A stretch of 64,000 nucleotides of DNA from PALSA-612 sp963704335 (GTDB taxonomy: Bacteria > Actinomycetota > Thermoleophilia > Gaiellales > Gaiellaceae), in NCBI GenBank assembly GCA_963704335.1, contig OY969889.1, positions 1,240,001-1,304,000 on the forward strand. Direction: 5' to 3'. A model generated the notes under the pieces. It saw only the letters and a program-made list of their open reading frames with translations, was not told the DNA's origin and made no database searches. Shown here in pieces: positions 7,824-16,776 of this stretch. The position numbers and the translations under genes were made by a program. How positions within the stretch are numbered: position 1 is the stretch's first letter; the number at the start of each line of letters is the position of its first letter.

Positions 7824-8957
7824 ATGCCGGACGTGCTGATCTACGGCGACACCCTGCGCTCGCCCGAGTTGCGCCACGAGGTCGCCGTCCCCATCCCCGA
7901 CCCGTTCCTCTACGCCGAGCGGAACGGGAGACGGGTCGTGGCGATCCACTCGCTGGAGGTGCCGCGTGTGCGCGGGATCGGCCTAGACGTGCTGTCGTGG
8001 GACGACCTGGGCTGGGAGGAGCTGCTCGATCAGGGCATCTCGCGTGACGAGCTCTACCTCCACGTGGCCGAGCGCGCGTGCCGTTCCCTGGAGGTCGTGA
8101 GCGCGGTCGTGCCGCCCGGGTTCCCCGTCGAGCTCGCCGACCACCTGCGCGGCGCCGGTCTCGAGCTGACCGTCGACCGCGAAGCGTTCACACGGCGCCG
8201 GCGCGTGAAGAACGAGGCCGAGCTCGAGGGGATCCGACGTGCGCAGCGTGCCGCCGAGGCGGCGATGGACGTGGCGCGCAGTCTCCTGCGCTCAGCCGAC
8301 GCGAGCGGTGACGTGCTGATGCTTGACGACGAGCCGCTCACCTGCGAGCGCGTGAAGCAGGAGATCGGCGAAGTGTTCACGGCCCACGGCATGGCCGCCG
8401 ACGAGCTGATCGTCTCCCACGGCGGGCAGAGCGCGATCGGTCACGACATGGGCTCCGGCCCGATCTCGCCCGGTGAGCCGGTCGTCATCGACCTCTGGCC
8501 CAAGGACCGCGAGACGGGCTGCCACGCCGACATGACCCGCACGTACTGCGTCGGCGAGCCGCCCGAGGAGCTGGTCGAGTACCACCGGCTCGTGAAACGG
8601 GCGCTCGACGAGGCGATCGCCGGCGTGCGCGGCGGCGCCGCGGGCCACGACCTCTACCGCGCGACGTGCGAGCTGTTCCAGGAGCACGGCTACAAGACGC
8701 TGCTGACGAAGGATCTCGGCGAAACGCTCGAGGAGGGGTTCTTCCACGGGCTCGGCCACGGTGTCGGCCTGGAAGTGCATGAGGACCCGGGCATGGGGCT
8801 CGCTCCTGCCTCGCCCCTGGTCGCCGGTGACGTGGTGACGGTGGAGCCCGGCCTGTACCGGCCCGGCTTCGGCGGCTGCCGCCTCGAGGATCTCGTGCTC
8901 GTCACGGAGGACGGCTGCGAGAACCTCACCGACTACCCCTACGACCTGACACCGTGA
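7824..8957 (+). CDS. M24-family metallopeptidase (Xaa-Pro peptidase-like)
   Basis: 377 residues. The N-terminal creatinase-type domain (to about residue 125) precedes a pita-bread M24 domain with all five metal ligands visible: VVIDLWP (Asp), CHADMTRTYC (Asp), FHGLGHGVGLEVHE (His), TVEPGLY (Glu) and CRLEDLVLV (Glu). Such enzymes cleave the bond before proline in short peptides; a non-peptidase creatinase-like role cannot be excluded. It is divergently transcribed from the molybdenum operon, and the TetR gene follows with its own promoter. Confidence 0.88.
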   Translation: MPDVLIYGDTLRSPELRHEVAVPIPDPFLYAERNGRRVVAIHSLEVPRVRGIGLDVLSWDDLGWEELLDQGISRDELYLHVAERACRSLEVVSAVVPPGFPVELADHLRGAGLELTVDREAFTRRRRVKNEAELEGIRRAQRAAEAAMDVARSLLRSADASGDVLMLDDEPLTCERVKQEIGEVFTAHGMAADELIVSHGGQSAIGHDMGSGPISPGEPVVIDLWPKDRETGCHADMTRTYCVGEPPEELVEYHRLVKRALDEAIAGVRGGAAGHDLYRATCELFQEHGYKTLLTKDLGETLEEGFFHGLGHGVGLEVHEDPGMGLAPASPLVAGDVVTVEPGLYRPGFGGCRLEDLVLVTEDGCENLTDYPYDLTP

Positions 8958-8958
8958 T

Positions 8959-8998
8959 TTGACATCGGATACCGTCGGTATTACGATACCGTCGGTAT
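8959..8998 (+). promoter_or_regulatory. Promoter with two embedded palindromic operators upstream of TetR
   Basis: A consensus -35 TTGACA (8959-8964) is separated by 17 bp from a -10 TACGAT (8982-8987). Two identical 13-bp palindromes, ATACCGTCGGTAT, lie at 8969-8981 (filling the spacer) and 8986-8998 (covering the end of the -10 and the start site), repeating every 17 bp. The placement would block RNA polymerase, so autorepression by the TetR protein encoded at 9003 is inferred. Confidence 0.85.
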
Positions 8999-9002
8999 CT
9001 AG

Positions 9003-9653
9003 ATGAAGACAGCGCGTCCGACCAGAAGCGAACGCAAAGCCGGTACGAGGGCCGAGCTGCTTGCCGCTGCGCGGCACGTCTTCCTGGCCCGCGGGTTCCA
9101 CGGCGCATCCCTCGACGAGATCGCCGACGAGGCCGGGTACACGAAAGGAGCCGTCTACTCGAACTTTCGCGGGAAGGACGACCTGTTCCTCGCCCTGCTC
9201 GACGAGCACTACCTGCGGCGCGTCGACCTGCACACGGAGCTCTTCCTCGGCCTCGATGCCGACGAAGCTGAAGCGGCTGCGCGTGCGGTCGCAGGCATCA
9301 TGCTGGACGCCTACGAGGGTGAGCCGGCGTGGTGGGCGCTCGTCACCGACTTCTCCACCCATGCGTCGCGCGACCCGGAGCTGCGCGCGCGGCTACGCGA
9401 GCTGCGCGAGCGGTTCCTGGCCTCGATCGCGGTTCTGATCGACGGGGTCGCCGAGCGCTACGGCTTGACGTACACGCTCCCCTCGCACGAGGTCGCGAGG
9501 GCGACCGGGGCGCTCCTGCGCGGGCTCATGCTCGACTGGGTCCTCGAGCCCGAGCCCGTCGACCGCGCCGACCGTGCGCGTCTCTTCGAGGAGACCGTCA
9601 CGGCGTTCATGCGGGGCGCGTCCGTTCCAGATGACGAAAGGAGCACGAAATGA
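9003..9653 (+). CDS. TetR-family transcriptional regulator
   Basis: 216 residues. The N-terminal helix-turn-helix reads FHGASLDEIADEAGYTKGAV followed by YSNFRGKDDLF, the canonical TetR DNA-binding block (about residues 30-70). A TetR_C-type ligand-binding helical domain follows. It probably represses itself and the downstream ligase through the two palindromes in its promoter. The stop overlaps the ligase ATG (ATGA at 9650), so both are one operon. The ligand may be an acyl-CoA or the carboxylate used by the ligase, which is inferred from context only. Confidence 0.9.
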   Translation: MKTARPTRSERKAGTRAELLAAARHVFLARGFHGASLDEIADEAGYTKGAVYSNFRGKDDLFLALLDEHYLRRVDLHTELFLGLDADEAEAAARAVAGIMLDAYEGEPAWWALVTDFSTHASRDPELRARLRELRERFLASIAVLIDGVAERYGLTYTLPSHEVARATGALLRGLMLDWVLEPEPVDRADRARLFEETVTAFMRGASVPDDERSTK

Positions 9654-11008
9654 CCGTCCAGACACGCACCGATCCGCGGGAAGCGATCCGCGCCAGAGTC
9701 GGCGAGCTGCTCGAGCAAGAGCACTGGACACGCGAGGAGCTGCTGGCCTACCAACGGCAACGCGTCGATGCGCTGCTGCGCCATGCGGTCGAGCGCTCTC
9801 CGTACTACCGGGAGGCGCTCGGCGCCGACGCGGCCGACCGTCCGCTCGGCTCGCTGCCGACGCTCTCCAAGGACGTGCTGATGGAGCAGTTCGAAAGCGT
9901 CATGACCGACCCGCTGCTGCGCCGGAGCGATGTCGAGGCGTTCGTTCGCAACGCCCTCCCGGGCGATCTCTACAAGGGTCGCTACCGCGTCTTCTCCACG
10001 TCGGGCTCGACCGGCGTACCGGGACTCTTCGTCTACACACCCGACGAGTTCGCCGACTGGACCGCCGTCGGTCTATCTCGCCTCGTTCGCGCCGGTGTCG
10101 GACCGGACACCCGCTTGCTCGCGATCGGCGCGCCGAGCGACGAGCACATCACGAAGCAACTCTTCGCCGCGTTCTCCGGCGGCCGGAAAGGCGTGCCGCG
10201 CGTCAACGTCGCGACGCCGCTGCCGGAGCTGCTGGACGCCCTCGACGAGTACCAGCCGGAGGCCCTGATCGCCTACGCGAGCGTGCTCGGGATGCTTGCC
10301 GACGAACAGGTCTCGGGGCGGCTGCAGATTGCGCCGCAGGTGACGATTGCGACATCCGAGGTGCTCACAGACGCGATCTCCGAGAAGGTGACCCGTGCGT
10401 GGGGCGCGCCGCCGGTGAACGTCTATGCGGCGACGGAGGCGCCGGGGATCGCGGTCGGCTCACTCGACAGCGAGGACATGCACGTGTGCGAGGAGTCGAT
10501 CGTGCTCGAGGTCGTCGACAACGAGAACCGGCCGGTGCCGCCGGGCGTGCCGGGGGCAAAGGTCCTGCTCACGAACCTCGTGAACAGAGTGCAGCCGCTC
10601 ATCCGCTACGAGCTCTCGGACTCCGCGGTCCTTGCCGAGGGCACGGACCCGGGTGGGCGTCCATACATGCGGCTCGCCCGGGTCGACGGCCGCAGCGACG
10701 ACGTGCTCGAGCTTCCGGCCCGCGCCGGCGGGACGGTCAGCGTCCACCCGTACCGCCTCCACGCGCCGTTCAGCCGCCTCCAGGACGTCGGCCAGTTTCA
10801 GGTCGTGCATGACGCCGACGGGCTGCTCGTGCGCATTGTGCCCGGCGAGGGGGCTGGGCCGGCGCTGCCCGAGCAGGTACGAGCCGCGATCGCCGCCGAG
10901 ATGGCGAGCGCGGGAGCGGACGTGCCGGTCCGCGTCGAGCTCGCTCGCGCGATCGAACGGGAGAGTGGCCCCGCGGGCAAGGTGAAGCTCGTTCGCTCGG
11001 CCGTCTAG
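9650..11008 (+). CDS. PaaK-like phenylacetate-CoA ligase family protein
   Basis: 452 residues of the adenylate-forming superfamily. RVFSTSGSTGVPG is the phosphate-binding loop in its PaaK-type form, preceded by the typical YQRQRVDALLRHAVERSPYY start. NVYAATEAPGIAVGS corresponds to the A5 motif region (YxxTE). It likely activates a carboxylic acid to a CoA thioester via an acyl-AMP. Coupled to a TetR repressor rather than paa catabolic genes, so phenylacetate itself is not supported as substrate. Confidence 0.82.
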   Translation: MTVQTRTDPREAIRARVGELLEQEHWTREELLAYQRQRVDALLRHAVERSPYYREALGADAADRPLGSLPTLSKDVLMEQFESVMTDPLLRRSDVEAFVRNALPGDLYKGRYRVFSTSGSTGVPGLFVYTPDEFADWTAVGLSRLVRAGVGPDTRLLAIGAPSDEHITKQLFAAFSGGRKGVPRVNVATPLPELLDALDEYQPEALIAYASVLGMLADEQVSGRLQIAPQVTIATSEVLTDAISEKVTRAWGAPPVNVYAATEAPGIAVGSLDSEDMHVCEESIVLEVVDNENRPVPPGVPGAKVLLTNLVNRVQPLIRYELSDSAVLAEGTDPGGRPYMRLARVDGRSDDVLELPARAGGTVSVHPYRLHAPFSRLQDVGQFQVVHDADGLLVRIVPGEGAGPALPEQVRAAIAAEMASAGADVPVRVELARAIERESGPAGKVKLVRSAV

Positions 11009-11044
11009 CAGGCGCCGCGGCGCCCGCTAACATCCACGCGGCGC

Positions 11045-12043
11045 GTGGCAAAAGCGATCGGACCTGAAGCCCTGATCTCGCGCGTCCGCTGCCGGCGACT
11101 GGTCGTCCTGACAGCGATCGCGGCGGTCGCGGCGGCTACCGCCGGGGCCACCGTCGGCTATTCGACCTCGGGGCGCCTGGCGGCCGAGAGCACGACGTTC
11201 AGTGACGCAGTGCGCGAGGACGTCACCGCGCCCGATATCGGGACGGTCGTGGTCTCGAACGACGACAGCGGGCTGCTCACCTTCCGCATCGAAATTCCAA
11301 GCCACCCGGTATTGACCGAGGACCTGCGCATCCGCGTCTGGCTGGACACGGACGCCAACCCGGAAACGGGTCTGCGGGGCGCCGACAGGTACCTCTACCT
11401 CGACCGCTGGGAGCTCGGCCTCGATGAGGTCGGGCTCTTCGTCTGCGACAGAAGCATGTGCAGCGGCGGCAAGACGCTGCCGACGAGAGCCGGGCCGCCT
11501 CTTCGTTTCGTCTACAGGGATGGGGCGACGTTCACCGTCGAGGCGGCTGATGTGGGCATTGTGGGACCGCAGCGCATCGTGTTCTGGATCGAGGCCTGGA
11601 GCGGTATCGGCTTCGATCCGGAAACCGGGCGCTACGACCTCACGAACGCGCGACCGGACTTCGCTCCGGACGGTGCGGCGCGGCGGCTGGGCAATCCGGG
11701 CGCCCAGGGGGAGGAGGACGCCTGGATCCACGACTCGGGCTCGATCTACGCGAGCAGCTTCACGGCGCAGCCGGCGAGGCCCCGGGCAGGCAGGCCGTTC
11801 AGCCTGCGCCTGGCTGCGATCACCACCGACACCGGAAGCCCCGTGACGAGCGGAACCGCATCGTGCTCGATGCGGATCGCAGGCAAGCCCCTGCGCCCCA
11901 CGTCGAAGGCGTTCGCCGGCGGCACTGCCGTTTGCACGTTCTCGATCCCGGCGGGCACGAAGGGCAAAGAGTTCACGAGCACGATCGTGCTGCGGTCGCA
12001 GGGCGAGACGATGCCTCGCACGGTCTCCGGCCAAGTCGGCTAA
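11045..12043 (+). CDS. Exported protein of unknown function
   Basis: 332 residues with an N-terminal membrane or signal segment (RLVVLTAIAAVAAATAGATV, about residues 19-38) and an otherwise polar beta-rich sequence. The phrase RVWLDTDANPETGLRGADRYLYLDRW resembles Ca-binding, calcium-dependent-fold secreted proteins that describe 'uncertain' beta-sandwich domains; I cannot name a family. The C-terminal 100 residues look like an Ig-like domain. The start is GTG with a TAACAT hexamer ending 11 nt upstream. Neighbours give no clear functional hint. Confidence 0.65.
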   Translation: MAKAIGPEALISRVRCRRLVVLTAIAAVAAATAGATVGYSTSGRLAAESTTFSDAVREDVTAPDIGTVVVSNDDSGLLTFRIEIPSHPVLTEDLRIRVWLDTDANPETGLRGADRYLYLDRWELGLDEVGLFVCDRSMCSGGKTLPTRAGPPLRFVYRDGATFTVEAADVGIVGPQRIVFWIEAWSGIGFDPETGRYDLTNARPDFAPDGAARRLGNPGAQGEEDAWIHDSGSIYASSFTAQPARPRAGRPFSLRLAAITTDTGSPVTSGTASCSMRIAGKPLRPTSKAFAGGTAVCTFSIPAGTKGKEFTSTIVLRSQGETMPRTVSGQVG

Positions 12044-12058
12044 CTACTCCGCGCCGGT

Positions 12059-12064
12059 TAGGAT
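12059..12064 (+). promoter_or_regulatory. Leaderless -10 box (TAGGAT) for acs
   Basis: TAGGAT ends 7 nt before the ATG at 12072. Confidence 0.5.
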
Positions 12065-12071
12065 CGCGGCC

Positions 12072-14027
12072 ATGACCGAGGCCATCGAGACGCTGCTCGC
12101 GGAGAAGCGGCGCTACCCGCCGCCGCCCGAGTTCGCGGCGCAGGCCAACGCGAAGCCGGTGATTTACGACTCCGCGCTCGAAGAGTTCTGGGCCGGCGAG
12201 GCCCGCGAGCGCGTCACGTGGTTCGAGGACTTCCACACGGTGCTCGAGTGGGAAGCCCCGTACGCCAAGTGGTTCGGCGGCGGCACGCTCAATGTCTGCT
12301 TCAACTGCCTCGACCGGCACGTGGAGGCGGGCAAGGGCGCGCAGGTCGCGTTCTACTTCGAGGGCGAGCCGGAGGGCGATCGCGCGCCGATCACGTACCA
12401 GGCGCTGCTCGAAGACGTCGTTCGCGTCGCCAACGGGCTGAAGGCCCTCGGCGTGAAGAAGGGCACGCCGGTGGGGATCTATATGGGCATGGGCCCGGGA
12501 CTGCCGGTCGCCATGCTCGCGTGCGCGCGGCTCGGCGCGCCGCACACCGTCGTCTTCGGCGGCTTCTCGGCCGACTCGCTCTCGGGCCGGCTCAACGACA
12601 TGAAGTGCGAGCTGTTGATCACCCAGGACGAGGGCTGGCGGCGCGGGCAGACGGTGCCGCTCAAGGCCAACGTCGACGAGGCGCTGGAGTCGTGCCCGAC
12701 CGTCAAGACTGTCGTCGTCTGCCAGCGGACGATGGCCGACGTGCCGATGGTGGAGGGACGCGACGTCACGTGGCGCGAGCTCACCGACGGCCAGTCGGCA
12801 GACCCGGCCAGCTGCCCCTGCGTGCCGATGGACTCCGAGGACCTGCTCTACCTGCTCTACACGAGCGGTACCACCGCCAAGCCGAAGGGAATCGTGCACA
12901 CGACCGGCGGCTACCTCGTCGGCGTCGCCACTACCCACGACTACGTCTTCGACCTGAAGGCCGATCAGGACGTCTACTGGTGCGCGGCCGACATCGGCTG
13001 GGTCACCGGGCACAGCTACATCGTCTACGGGCCGCTCTGTAACGGCGCCACGAGCGTCCTGTACGAAGGGACGCCGGACTTCCCCGACCGCGACCGCTGG
13101 TGGGACATCGTCGAGCGCTACGGAGTGACGATCCTCTACACCGCGCCGACGGCTATCCGCGCACACATGAAGTGGGGCCCGGAGCACGCGCAGAAGCACG
13201 ATCTCTCGACGCTGCGACTGCTCGGCTCGGTCGGTGAGCCCATCAATCCCGAGGCGTGGATGTGGTACCACGAGCACATCGGCGGCGAGCGCTGCCCGAT
13301 CGTCGACACGTGGTGGCAGACGGAGACGGGGATGATCATGATCACGCCGCTGCCGGGCGTCACCACCACGAAGCCCGGCTCGGCGACCCGACCGTTCCCC
13401 GGCGTGGACGCTGCCGTCTACGACAACGAGGGGAACGAGGTGGGCCCGGGTGGCGGCGGCTACCTCGTTCTGCGCCGGCCGTGGCCCGCGATGCTGCGCG
13501 GGATCCACGGCGACCACGAGCGGTACGTGGAGACGTACTGGAGCCGCTTCCCCGGCGTCTACTTCGCGGGCGACGGCGCACGCATCGACGAGGACGGGGA
13601 CTTCTGGCTGCTGGGCCGCGTGGACGACGTCATGAACGTGTCCGGGCACCGCATCTCGACGATCGAGGTCGAGTCAGCGCTGGTCGATCATCGCGCGGTC
13701 GCCGAGGCGGCCGTGTGCGGTCGCATGGACCCGCTCACCGGCCAGGCCATCGTCGCCTTCGTGACGCTGAAGGGCACCGACGAGGGCTCGGTGGAGATGC
13801 TCGACGAGTTGCGAGACCATGTGGCGAAGGTGATCGGCCCGATCGCGAAGCCGGCCAACATCCTCTTCACGCCGGAGTTGCCGAAGACGCGCTCGGGGAA
13901 GATCATGCGCCGGTTGTTGCGCGACGTCGCCGAGAATCGGCCGCTCGGCGACACGACGACACTCGCCGATCCCGCAGTTTGCGAAGAGATTCGCGAGCGC
14001 GCGGCAGCCGACGCCCGCGACGAGTGA
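12072..14027 (+). CDS. acs: Acetyl-CoA synthetase
   Basis: 651 residues, the normal length for AMP-forming acetyl-CoA synthetase, which converts acetate, ATP and CoA to acetyl-CoA. The N-terminal ACS-type cap is followed by the adenylation loop YTSGTTAKPKGIVHTTGGYL, WWQTETGMIM, and DVMNVSGHRISTIEVESALV at the hinge. The C-terminal KTRSGKIMRRLLRD holds the catalytic and acetylation-site lysine K610. It is preceded by a leaderless-type promoter and stands alone. A second, more divergent family member lies at 40004-41884. Confidence 0.95.
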   Translation: MTEAIETLLAEKRRYPPPPEFAAQANAKPVIYDSALEEFWAGEARERVTWFEDFHTVLEWEAPYAKWFGGGTLNVCFNCLDRHVEAGKGAQVAFYFEGEPEGDRAPITYQALLEDVVRVANGLKALGVKKGTPVGIYMGMGPGLPVAMLACARLGAPHTVVFGGFSADSLSGRLNDMKCELLITQDEGWRRGQTVPLKANVDEALESCPTVKTVVVCQRTMADVPMVEGRDVTWRELTDGQSADPASCPCVPMDSEDLLYLLYTSGTTAKPKGIVHTTGGYLVGVATTHDYVFDLKADQDVYWCAADIGWVTGHSYIVYGPLCNGATSVLYEGTPDFPDRDRWWDIVERYGVTILYTAPTAIRAHMKWGPEHAQKHDLSTLRLLGSVGEPINPEAWMWYHEHIGGERCPIVDTWWQTETGMIMITPLPGVTTTKPGSATRPFPGVDAAVYDNEGNEVGPGGGGYLVLRRPWPAMLRGIHGDHERYVETYWSRFPGVYFAGDGARIDEDGDFWLLGRVDDVMNVSGHRISTIEVESALVDHRAVAEAAVCGRMDPLTGQAIVAFVTLKGTDEGSVEMLDELRDHVAKVIGPIAKPANILFTPELPKTRSGKIMRRLLRDVAENRPLGDTTTLADPAVCEEIRERAAADARDE

Positions 14028-14037
14028 TCTGAGGCGC

Positions 14038-14043
14038 TAAGGT
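14038..14043 (+). promoter_or_regulatory. Leaderless -10 box (TAAGGT) for the sortase-domain protein
   Basis: TAAGGT ends 6 nt before the GTG at 14050, supporting that start. Confidence 0.5.
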
Positions 14044-14049
14044 CGAGGC

Positions 14050-16776
14050 GTGGGTCGCCTCTGCCTGCTCGTCGCCGTCGTGGCGCTGCTCTCGGCCACG
14101 CCGGCACTCGCAGCTGAGCCGCCGAACCAGAACGACCCATGCTCGCGCGACGGGCGAAACGTCTGCGGCACGACCGGCGTCGGCTTCTACGACACGTATC
14201 GCTACGGCGTCCGCTGGTTCGGCGATTTCCGCGGCGCCGTTGCGGAAGCCGCGCGCACGTTCTGCATCGATCTTCGCTTCTGGTACCCGTCGAAGGCGAT
14301 GAAGTTCGCGCTCGTCGAGCCGGCCCAGCTGCGGAACCGCGACGGTGAGCTGGTGACGTTCGAACGGCAGCGGCGGATGGCGTACGCGACGTGGACGTTC
14401 GGGCGGACGAACAGCGCGAACCAGCAGGCTGCCGTGATGCTCTACGTCCACTCCCAGATGGTCGACGCCCAGCCGGGAGAGGTCGACCCAGGCGCGTTCA
14501 GGCCGGCCGTACGCTCGATCTTCGAAGGGGTCGCCCGCGACTCGGAGCGCCTGCACGGCCCGTACCGCGTAGCCATTGGCGGCCTCCCGAGCCGCATGGC
14601 CGTCGGCGCGAAGGCCAGCGTCACCATCCGTGTCCTCGCCGAGTCGGGCGCTGCCGTTCCTGACGTCCGGCTCGGGCTCACCGCGAAAGGCCTGGCGGGC
14701 GTCCCGGGCAGCGTGGTGACGGACGACAGCGGCGTCGCCCGCGTGGAGCTGACCGCTGCCGACGCGGGTGAGCTCACGCTGTCCGCAAAGAGCGAGCCGC
14801 TTGCGTCGACCTTGCCCTTGTACTACTTCCCGAGCACGCCCGTCGGCGCCCGCAACGGCCAGCGTCTCCTGGCACCGGATTCGCAGCGCGTCACCGGCGA
14901 GTCGTCGGTCACCGTCGGCAAGGTGAGGATCACCGTGTCGACGGTTGCGAGGCCGGGCGAGGTGCTCGTCGGCCAGCCCGCCCGGGACGTCGTTACGCTC
15001 ACGGGGGCCCTTTCGAGCTACCGCGGCACCGTGCGGTGGGCCATATACGGCCCATTCCGCAGCGCCGGCCAGGTCGTCTGCAGCGGCGAGCCGGCGGGGA
15101 GCGGGACGTTCCGCGCCGACGGCCCGGGCACGTACCGGACGGAGGCCGTGCGACTGGCCAAGCCGGGCGTCTACGCGTATCAAGAGGTGTTCCCGGCAGA
15201 CGGCGACCATGTCGGCCTGACGACGCCCTGCAACGTTCCCTCGGAACGTGTGCGGGTCGAGGTGCAACCTCGCGTGACGACGGTTGTCAGCGCACAGCGC
15301 GCTGCGCCGGGCGCATCGATCTTCGACCGCGTGCGAGTCGCGGGGCTTGCGGGCGAGAGCGTGACGGTGCGGGCCGCGCTCTACGGCCCGTTCGCTGCCC
15401 CGGACGTCATCAGGTGCAACACCAAGGCCGTGTGGACCGGCACGATCGCGGTCGCGGCCGACGGCGAGTACCAGACGGAGCCGGTCACCTTGCAGACAGC
15501 GGGCTTCTACACGTACCGCGAGTGGATCGACGAGGGCGGCTTCGTCCGCCCCGTGCTGACGAAGTGCGGTGAGGTGTCGGAGACCACGATCGTCGTCGCT
15601 TCGCCTCAGGTGCGCACGAGGATCAGCGACCAGACGGTGCGGCCCGGCTCCACGATCACCGACACGGTGATCGTCGAGGGCCTCGGCGCACTCGCCGTCA
15701 CCGTCAACGTGGCGCTCTACGGCCCGTTCGCGACGGAAAGCGCGATTCGCTGCACAGGCACGCCGTACTGGCGCGGAACGTTCTCGGCCCGCGGTGACGG
15801 CACGTACAAGACGCAGCCCGTCGAGATCGACAGGGTCGGCTACTACACGTACCGAGAGACGATCGGCCGGAGCGACGCCAACAACGGGACGGCGACCGAG
15901 TGTGCCGAGGCGGCGGAGACCACGCTCGCCACCGCGCAGCCGGCCGTGACGACCATCGTCTCCAGCAATGTCGTCCAGCGGGGCTCCGTTATCTACGACC
16001 GGATTCGCGTCAGCGGTCTCGGCGAGACACCCGTCCGGATCGGTGTCGAGCTCTTCGGGCCATTCGGAACGCGGGACGAGATCGCTTGCACCGGGACCCC
16101 GTACTGGGAGGGCGTCTCCTACGCGAAGGGCGACGGCGAGCTGCGCTCGGGGAGCGTGCGGCTCGCGAGAGCCGGCTTCTACACGTATCGCGAGCGCATC
16201 CTGCCGGCACCGCACGTCGCCGAGACGGAGACGAAGTGCGCGCTCGTTGCAGAGACCTCCTTTGTGGCCGCTGCGATCAACACGGGCCGCAGCAGGGGCG
16301 GCGCCGCCAAGCAGGTTCCCGCGCCGGACTCCCGCGCGCCGACGCGGGTCACCATCGGGTCGCTCGGCATCGACGCTCCCGTATTGGCGGCGGGCATCAA
16401 CGTTGCGAAGGGCGAGCTCGACGCGAGCCCGAACATCCGCCGCACCTCGTGGTGGAGCGACGGGGCTGCGCCTGGCGCCAAGACCGGGACGGTGCTGATC
16501 GCCGGGCACGTCGACTCGGCAACCCTCGGCCCTGGCGCGTTCTACCGCCTCAAAGAGGCTCGCGTCGGCGATCGCGTCACCGTCACCTCTCGTAGTGGCG
16601 CGCGCCGCACGTACCGGGTTGTCTCCGTGCGGACGATGCCGAAGGCGCAGCTGCCGGCCGACGTGTACTCGACCCGAGGCCGCCATCGCCTCGCTCTCGT
16701 CACCTGCGGCGGGCCGTTCCTCCCGGCTTCGGGCCACTACCGCGACAACGTCGTCGTCATCGCGGTTCCCGTCTAG
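14050..16776 (+). CDS. Secreted multi-repeat protein with C-terminal class F-like sortase domain
   Basis: 908 residues. A signal peptide (LCLLVAVVALLSATPALAA) is followed by a domain with TFCIDL (C72) and ANQQAAVMLYVHS (Q125/Q126), resembling the Cys and Gln motifs of thioester adhesin domains. Next come an Ig-like segment and four repeats of 112 residues built around YGPF, paired cysteines and YTYRE (Y333, Y445, Y557, F669). The last ~150 residues are a sortase domain with H820 (IAGHVDS), C886 (LVTCGG) and R898 (YRDN). Sortases are normally stand-alone membrane enzymes; here there is no other membrane segment and no LPXTG signal. The substrate is unknown. Confidence 0.85.
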   Translation: MGRLCLLVAVVALLSATPALAAEPPNQNDPCSRDGRNVCGTTGVGFYDTYRYGVRWFGDFRGAVAEAARTFCIDLRFWYPSKAMKFALVEPAQLRNRDGELVTFERQRRMAYATWTFGRTNSANQQAAVMLYVHSQMVDAQPGEVDPGAFRPAVRSIFEGVARDSERLHGPYRVAIGGLPSRMAVGAKASVTIRVLAESGAAVPDVRLGLTAKGLAGVPGSVVTDDSGVARVELTAADAGELTLSAKSEPLASTLPLYYFPSTPVGARNGQRLLAPDSQRVTGESSVTVGKVRITVSTVARPGEVLVGQPARDVVTLTGALSSYRGTVRWAIYGPFRSAGQVVCSGEPAGSGTFRADGPGTYRTEAVRLAKPGVYAYQEVFPADGDHVGLTTPCNVPSERVRVEVQPRVTTVVSAQRAAPGASIFDRVRVAGLAGESVTVRAALYGPFAAPDVIRCNTKAVWTGTIAVAADGEYQTEPVTLQTAGFYTYREWIDEGGFVRPVLTKCGEVSETTIVVASPQVRTRISDQTVRPGSTITDTVIVEGLGALAVTVNVALYGPFATESAIRCTGTPYWRGTFSARGDGTYKTQPVEIDRVGYYTYRETIGRSDANNGTATECAEAAETTLATAQPAVTTIVSSNVVQRGSVIYDRIRVSGLGETPVRIGVELFGPFGTRDEIACTGTPYWEGVSYAKGDGELRSGSVRLARAGFYTYRERILPAPHVAETETKCALVAETSFVAAAINTGRSRGGAAKQVPAPDSRAPTRVTIGSLGIDAPVLAAGINVAKGELDASPNIRRTSWWSDGAAPGAKTGTVLIAGHVDSATLGPGAFYRLKEARVGDRVTVTSRSGARRTYRVVSVRTMPKAQLPADVYSTRGRHRLALVTCGGPFLPASGHYRDNVVVIAVPV
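14935..16275 (+). repeat. Four in-frame 336-bp coding repeats in the sortase-domain gene
   Basis: The conserved YGPF/FGPF codons start at 15046, 15382, 15718 and 16054, exactly 336 bp apart each time. Each unit carries a cysteine shortly after YGPF and a second after YTYRE, suggesting one disulfide per repeat. DNA identity between units is moderate, so the repeats are diverged but length-locked. Confidence 0.8.

Noticed and set aside
9650..11008. Phenylacetate catabolic PaaK
   Set aside because: No paa genes are adjacent; family membership does not fix the substrate.
13903..16737. A 944-codon minus-strand open frame opposite the sortase-domain gene
   Set aside because: No motifs, Arg-rich composition, and the plus strand carries a signal peptide, repeats and a complete sortase triad.
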